Of a stretch of DNA of 36,259 bases, positions 34,301 to 36,259 are shown piece by piece; positions within the stretch are counted from its first letter, which is position 1; each line of letters starts with the position of its first letter. The position numbers were made by a program, and so were the translations under genes. This stretch comes from Deltaproteobacteria bacterium (lineage in GTDB: Bacteria; Myxococcota_A; Polyangia; Polyangiales; JADJMO01), in assembly GCA_022843175.1 (NCBI GenBank), contig JALHOE010000080.1:1-36259 (forward strand), written 5' to 3'. A model generated the notes under the pieces. That model was given only the letters and a program-made list of their open reading frames with translations, ran no database searches and had not been told where the DNA came from.

Positions 34301-36259
34301 GCGGTCGATCGTCGCGGCGAGCTCCGCGTCGTTGGCCTCGCGCAGCGGCACCTCGAGCGTCGGCGGTTCGCTCGGGACGATGAGCTCGAGGCCATCGCTG
34401 GAGAACACCGAGCGCAGCGCGTCGTGGCGGGCGGGGAGCGCGCGGACCGCGGCGCGCAACGCGGCGACGTCGAGCTCGCCGCGCAGGTGCAGCGACACCG
34501 ACTCGTTGAACGCGAGCGACGCCTCGCTGCCGAGGCGGGTCGCGAGCCAGATCTCGCGCTGGGCCTCGGTGGACGGCACCCGCTTCGCCGCGCGCTCGTC
34601 GACCGGGGCGCGTTCGTCCGCGGCGAGCGTCGGCGTGCGGCGCGGCGGGAAGAACCCGCTCGCCTGCATCTCGGCGACCGCTTCCTTGTAGGCCCGGACG
34701 ATGAACGCGACGTCCTCGTCGGTGTGCGCCGTGGTCAGGAAGCAGGGGAAGTTGTCGAGGATGTGAACGCCGCGATCGCGAATCATCGCGTACACCAGAT
34801 CGGCGTAGGGCAGATCCTCGGTGAAGACGTTGCGCCACAGCGAGGCGAACGTGTTGAGCTTCATCGGCGCGCCGACCTCGGCGAAGTGCGCGTTCAGCTC
34901 GGCGACCATGGCGGCCGTCTTCGCGGTGAGTCGCTCCTGCAGCGCGGGCCCCTGCTCCTTGAGGTAGAGCAGCGAGGCGCGGGCGGTCGCGAGCGCGAGC
35001 GGGTGGCGCACGAACGTGCCGGCGAAGTAGGTGACGCCGACGGTCGGGATCGAGTCGTCGCCGTAGCGCCAATCGCCGCCATCGAGCGCATCCATGAACT
35101 CGCGCTTGCCGGCGATGACGCCGATCGAGTTCCCGCCGCCGACCACCTTGCCGTAGGACGCGAGGTCGGCGCGGATGCCGAACAGCGCCTGGGCGCCGCC
35201 TTGGTGCGAGCGGAAGCCGGTCACGACCTCGTCGAAGATCAGCAGGGTGCCCGACTTCTCGGTCAACGCGCGCAGCTCGTGGAGGAACTCGCGCGGCTGG
35301 AAGTCCGGCCGCCGGCTCTGCACCGGCTCGACCAGGATCGCGGCGAGCTCGTGGGCGCGCGCGCGGAGGATCTCGAGCGACTCCGGCGTGCCGTAGTCGA
35401 GGACCAGAATGTTCTCGGACGTCGACGGCATGATCCCCGGCGCGGCCGGGATCGACCTCAGCTTCTTGGTGCCGCGGACGATGACCTCGTCGAAGATGCC
35501 GTGGTACGCGCCGGTGAAGATCGCGATCTTGTTGCGCCCGGTGACCGTGCGGGCGATTCGCATCGTCCCCATCACGGCCTCGGAGCCGGTGTTGCAGAAC
35601 GCGGCGCGCTCGGCGCCGGTGAGCTCGCAGAACAGCTCGGCGACCTCGCCCGCGAGCACGTGCTGCGGGCCGATCTCGTAGCCGCGCTCGATCTGATCGT
35701 GCATGGCCTGGCGGAGGAAGTCCGGCTGCCAGCCGAACATGTTCATGCCGAAGCCGTTGAGCACGTCGACGTACTCGTTGCCGTCGATGTCGAAGAGCCG
35801 GCTCCCCCGCGACCGCTCAATGACCACCTGGTAGGTGATCTCCTTGGTGAGCGGACGGAAGCCGTTCACCACGCGCGGATCGGCCATGTGGCCGCGGTGC
35901 CGTTGGGTGTACTCCTTCGACTTGCGGGTGCGCTCGCTGTAGCGCTTCATGAACGCGTCGAGGCGCCCGCGCTGCTGCGGCGTGAGCTCGTCCACCCGGG
36001 TGTGGATCCGCGCGATCGCGCCGAAGGCCTTCTTCACGTCGTAGGTGACCGGCCCGGCAGCGGGCTCGTCCTCGTTCCTCGACGGCGCCATGGGCACGGC
36101 GGCCGGGGGCGGCGGCGGCGGCGGCGAGCTACCGAGCAGCGCGAGCTGCTGCCGCATCACCTCCAGCTGCTGCTCGATCACGTGGTTGACCGACGCGGAG
36201 GCTCCCGCGATCGGTGCCGTGGGGAGCGCGGGCGCGGCGGCGACGGGCGCGGGCGCGGC
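28304..36259 (-). CDS. NRPS (probably hybrid PKS-NRPS): aminotransferase-C-A-PCP-C-A-PCP, 5' end outside window
   Basis: The frame is open to the right edge, so the gene is partial; residue numbers below count from the codon at 36181-36179. A VIEQQLEVMRQQLALLG linker of the kind found after PKS carrier domains leads into a class III aminotransferase (about 95-510; FDEVVTGFR, PLP lysine 345 in SYGKVVGGG). C1 is about 534-975 with HHIVLDG at 660-666. A1 is about 986-1465; reading the ten GrsA-aligned pocket positions gives D-I-S-D-I-T-G-V-W-K. PCP1 has Ser1511. C2 is about 1565-2005 with HHLIWDG at 1702-1708. A2 is about 2030-2510 with pocket D-I-L-Q-L-G-M-V-W-K, close to the glycine code. PCP2 has Ser2560. 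A 28-residue tail ending LSRLFAALSGK follows, with no thioesterase, reductase or terminal condensation domain. All core residues look intact. The layout recalls the aminotransferase module of mycosubtilin-type synthetases, which makes a beta-amino acid from a beta-ketoacyl thioester. Confidence 0.95.
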   Translation of the reverse strand, partial: AAPAPVAAAPALPTAPIAGASASVNHVIEQQLEVMRQQLALLGSSPPPPPPPAAVPMAPSRNEDEPAAGPVTYDVKKAFGAIARIHTRVDELTPQQRGRLDAFMKRYSERTRKSKEYTQRHRGHMADPRVVNGFRPLTKEITYQVVIERSRGSRLFDIDGNEYVDVLNGFGMNMFGWQPDFLRQAMHDQIERGYEIGPQHVLAGEVAELFCELTGAERAAFCNTGSEAVMGTMRIARTVTGRNKIAIFTGAYHGIFDEVIVRGTKKLRSIPAAPGIMPSTSENILVLDYGTPESLEILRARAHELAAILVEPVQSRRPDFQPREFLHELRALTEKSGTLLIFDEVVTGFRSHQGGAQALFGIRADLASYGKVVGGGNSIGVIAGKREFMDALDGGDWRYGDDSIPTVGVTYFAGTFVRHPLALATARASLLYLKEQGPALQERLTAKTAAMVAELNAHFAEVGAPMKLNTFASLWRNVFTEDLPYADLVYAMIRDRGVHILDNFPCFLTTAHTDEDVAFIVRAYKEAVAEMQASGFFPPRRTPTLAADERAPVDERAAKRVPSTEAQREIWLATRLGSEASLAFNESVSLHLRGELDVAALRAAVRALPARHDALRSVFSSDGLELIVPSEPPTLEVPLREANDAELAATIDRHVTEPFDLETGPLVRAEILRLASDHHVLVFTGHHIVLDGWSYWVLVKELAALYAQHIGTRAANLPAAPSFAEHALASEARKGSPGLVANEHWWVDQFASGVPGLDLPADRPRPPMRTQASGRVDHVLSASLLALVRKAGARHGTSLFATLLAGFSVLLHRLSGQNELVVGVPAAGQNAEGLQGLVGHCVGMLPLRARLAREQSFAELLGQARQTVLDAFEHQDVTFGRVLQQLPLARDPSRLPLINVVFNIDQALSGEAHAFPGLELEFESNPRRFETFELFVNAVDNGPAGMRVECQYNRDLFDEQTIRRWLASFETLLEAAAKDTAITVGALPIVCEEDRQQLRQWNHTEAAYPRDARIEHLIESTIQRFPDKVAVHHAGGSMTYRELGRRAGEISAGLRARGVRAGDLVGLLVERDEHLLVGLLGVLGAGAGYLPLDPSFPAERLAFMVEDSKVKLVATTSSLRSTLALDEARTFLLDRPGPGGTASSGRAPTVEDVAYLIYTSGSTGTPKAVMVPHRAVTNLLTSVAREPGMRETDVVLAVTTLSFDIAVSELILPLTVGASIVLASRADVTDGDRLRALVERSGVTFIDATPSTWRMLLAAGYQGDPRITAICTGEAMPRDLATELFPRVGALWNGYGPTETTVWSSFHRVATSPDASIPIGKPIANTQIHVLDGDLAPVPIGVVGELFIGGDGVTHGYLERPELNAERFVPDPSRPGGKLYRTGDLGRWRNSGVLECLGRTDFQVKLRGYRIELGEIEVALARHPAVERAVVVAREDRLVGYVVTKDLDESALRAHLGRLLPDYMIPARFVRLDALPLLPNGKVDRKSLPAPTVASGAPSAEAPRTATESLVAAAFCDLLALPRVGIDDDFFLLGGHSLLAAQLAARLGRDLSRTIPMRAVFEHPTARAFAAYLDEASGVRAALPSIPTRTGAAPAPLSSMQERLWYLEQLDLGRVVYNVPSAHRLHGALDEKAFQRAFDEMVRRQSALRTIVGSDRGAPCQVVLESLSVPLFPATDLSSLSREDRERVLAARIEAHVAEPFDLTRGPLFQARVFKLGPEEHLFFFMPHHLIWDGWSFDLFYEEMAELYGAYSAGRQPTRPAPRVSYQDFSEWHRTWLTGERIAEPVEFWRRELEGAPDVLDLPLDRPRPAVQSGKGSTEWLEVPAPLAAAMREVGRREGATLFMTLLAAWALLLHRLTGQREVVVGTPVRGRNLPELEDVMGYFVNALPLRLRVDPSESFLSLVRSIRGDTMRAFDHQELPFEQLVRALDVQRDESRFPVYQSFFSFQDARNRPLRWGNLEHEHMLVLQPASAQDLSLWLLEGKTSLVGGLNYNTDILDAETIARLRARYLSLLQEIARDPARTCGEVLAIPEGERAQLEHWNDTGRELPAEPDLATWLAPLMERYAKRSAVRCGSRSLSYEALWRRAGQVAAALQERGVERGDVVAIHLERSLDMLAAVLGVLRAGATYLPLDPEFPRDRLRFMLEDASARVVIADGDVSALGVDQGRLLSMTALPERAACEPRRVEGDDAAYLIYTSGSTGKPKGVKVPHRAVINFLVSMQREPGLRESDRLVAVTTLSFDIAVLELFLPLTVGAEIVLATRQQATDGRALSTLIAETSATVMQATPATYRMLIEAGFRGGAAFTALCGGEPLTRELADALLQRCGALWNMYGPTETTVWSTCGRVTPEERGVSIGRPIGNTQVWILDEQRALVPIGVPGEIYIGGEGVALGYHARPELTAERFVPDPFSKRPGARMYRTGDRGRYRADGRLVHLGREDLQVKVRGYRIELGEIETALASHPSVAQAVVDTRPGPGGENRLVAYVVARGARPVTAELREHLRASLPEYMVPASFTVIDRVPTTPNGKVDRRALPTPAGEDGQANGAIVAPRTPTEKAIAAVWRELLGVEQISVDDNFLDLGGHSLLIMRAIGMLEATTHKRLSPRTFVFNSLAQIALEYDRPAEAPPRAEPEKRPSGVLSRLFAALSGK

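Noticed and set aside
29148-35072. Two very long alternative frames (about 1118 and 666 codons) on the same strand as the NRPS
   Set aside because: They are frame-shifted readings of the NRPS gene. The NRPS frame keeps all core motifs without interruption, so there is no sign of a true frameshift or overlapping gene.

Overview
The window is very GC-rich, with uniform high-GC third positions, closely packed genes, many ATGA overlaps, a polysaccharide export protein of the short lipoprotein type, TPR/ATPase and FHA/SpoIIE regulators, and a large assembly-line gene. This suggests a chromosomal region of a myxobacterium (Myxococcota, possibly a Polyangia-type genome). The assignment is inferred from style and gene content, not from a marker gene. 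I see no tRNA, rRNA, CRISPR array, insertion sequence or integrase, and no gene-free stretch longer than 300 bases. The longest gaps are about 125 and 105 bases, both between divergent genes.

Layout. Positions 1-3506: the end of an unrecognised gene, then a leftward pair (a TPR/AAA ATPase and a small unknown protein). Positions 3632-28317: an almost complete Wzx/Wzy-type exopolysaccharide locus built from several short operons on both strands. It holds a UDP-HexNAc 6-dehydrogenase (3632), a Wzc-like co-polymerase (7312-9570), a Wzy/ligase-type polymerase (9635-11008), a beta-barrel protein (11011-12291), a membrane EEP-fold protein (12376-13362), a short OPX lipoprotein (13404-13982), an initiating sugar-phosphate transferase (20364-21059), at least four glycosyltransferases, a Wzx flippase (23666-25135), two NodB-type deacetylases, a related-looking unknown protein, a PaaK/CapK-type adenylate-forming enzyme and a putative methyltransferase. 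A 4'-phosphopantetheinyl transferase (22980-23597) is embedded in it. Positions 28304-36259: the 3' part of a large NRPS (probably PKS-NRPS) gene, with domain order aminotransferase-C-A-PCP-C-A-PCP. It is cut by the right window edge and has no thioesterase at its end.

How the genes fit together. Activated amino-sugar uronic acid (dehydrogenase) and other sugars are assembled on undecaprenyl phosphate (PGT, then GTs), flipped (Wzx) and polymerised (Wzy, with Wzc setting length). The polymer is exported through the short OPX protein and a separate beta-barrel, and is probably modified by the deacetylases and the CapK-like enzyme.

The most unusual feature is a full set of partner-switching regulators inside this locus. 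An FHA-GAF-PP2C (SpoIIE/RsbU-type) phosphatase is encoded 3 nt after wzc. An RsbW/SpoIIAB-like kinase and a STAS antagonist overlap each other and sit between the OPX gene and the modification genes. No sigma factor is present. The Wzc-like protein has a degenerate kinase active site and no C-terminal tyrosine cluster. This points to Ser/Thr-phosphorylation control of polymer production. The neighbouring assembly line (beta-amino acid formation, an unassigned residue, then a predicted glycine) is probably served by the embedded PPTase.
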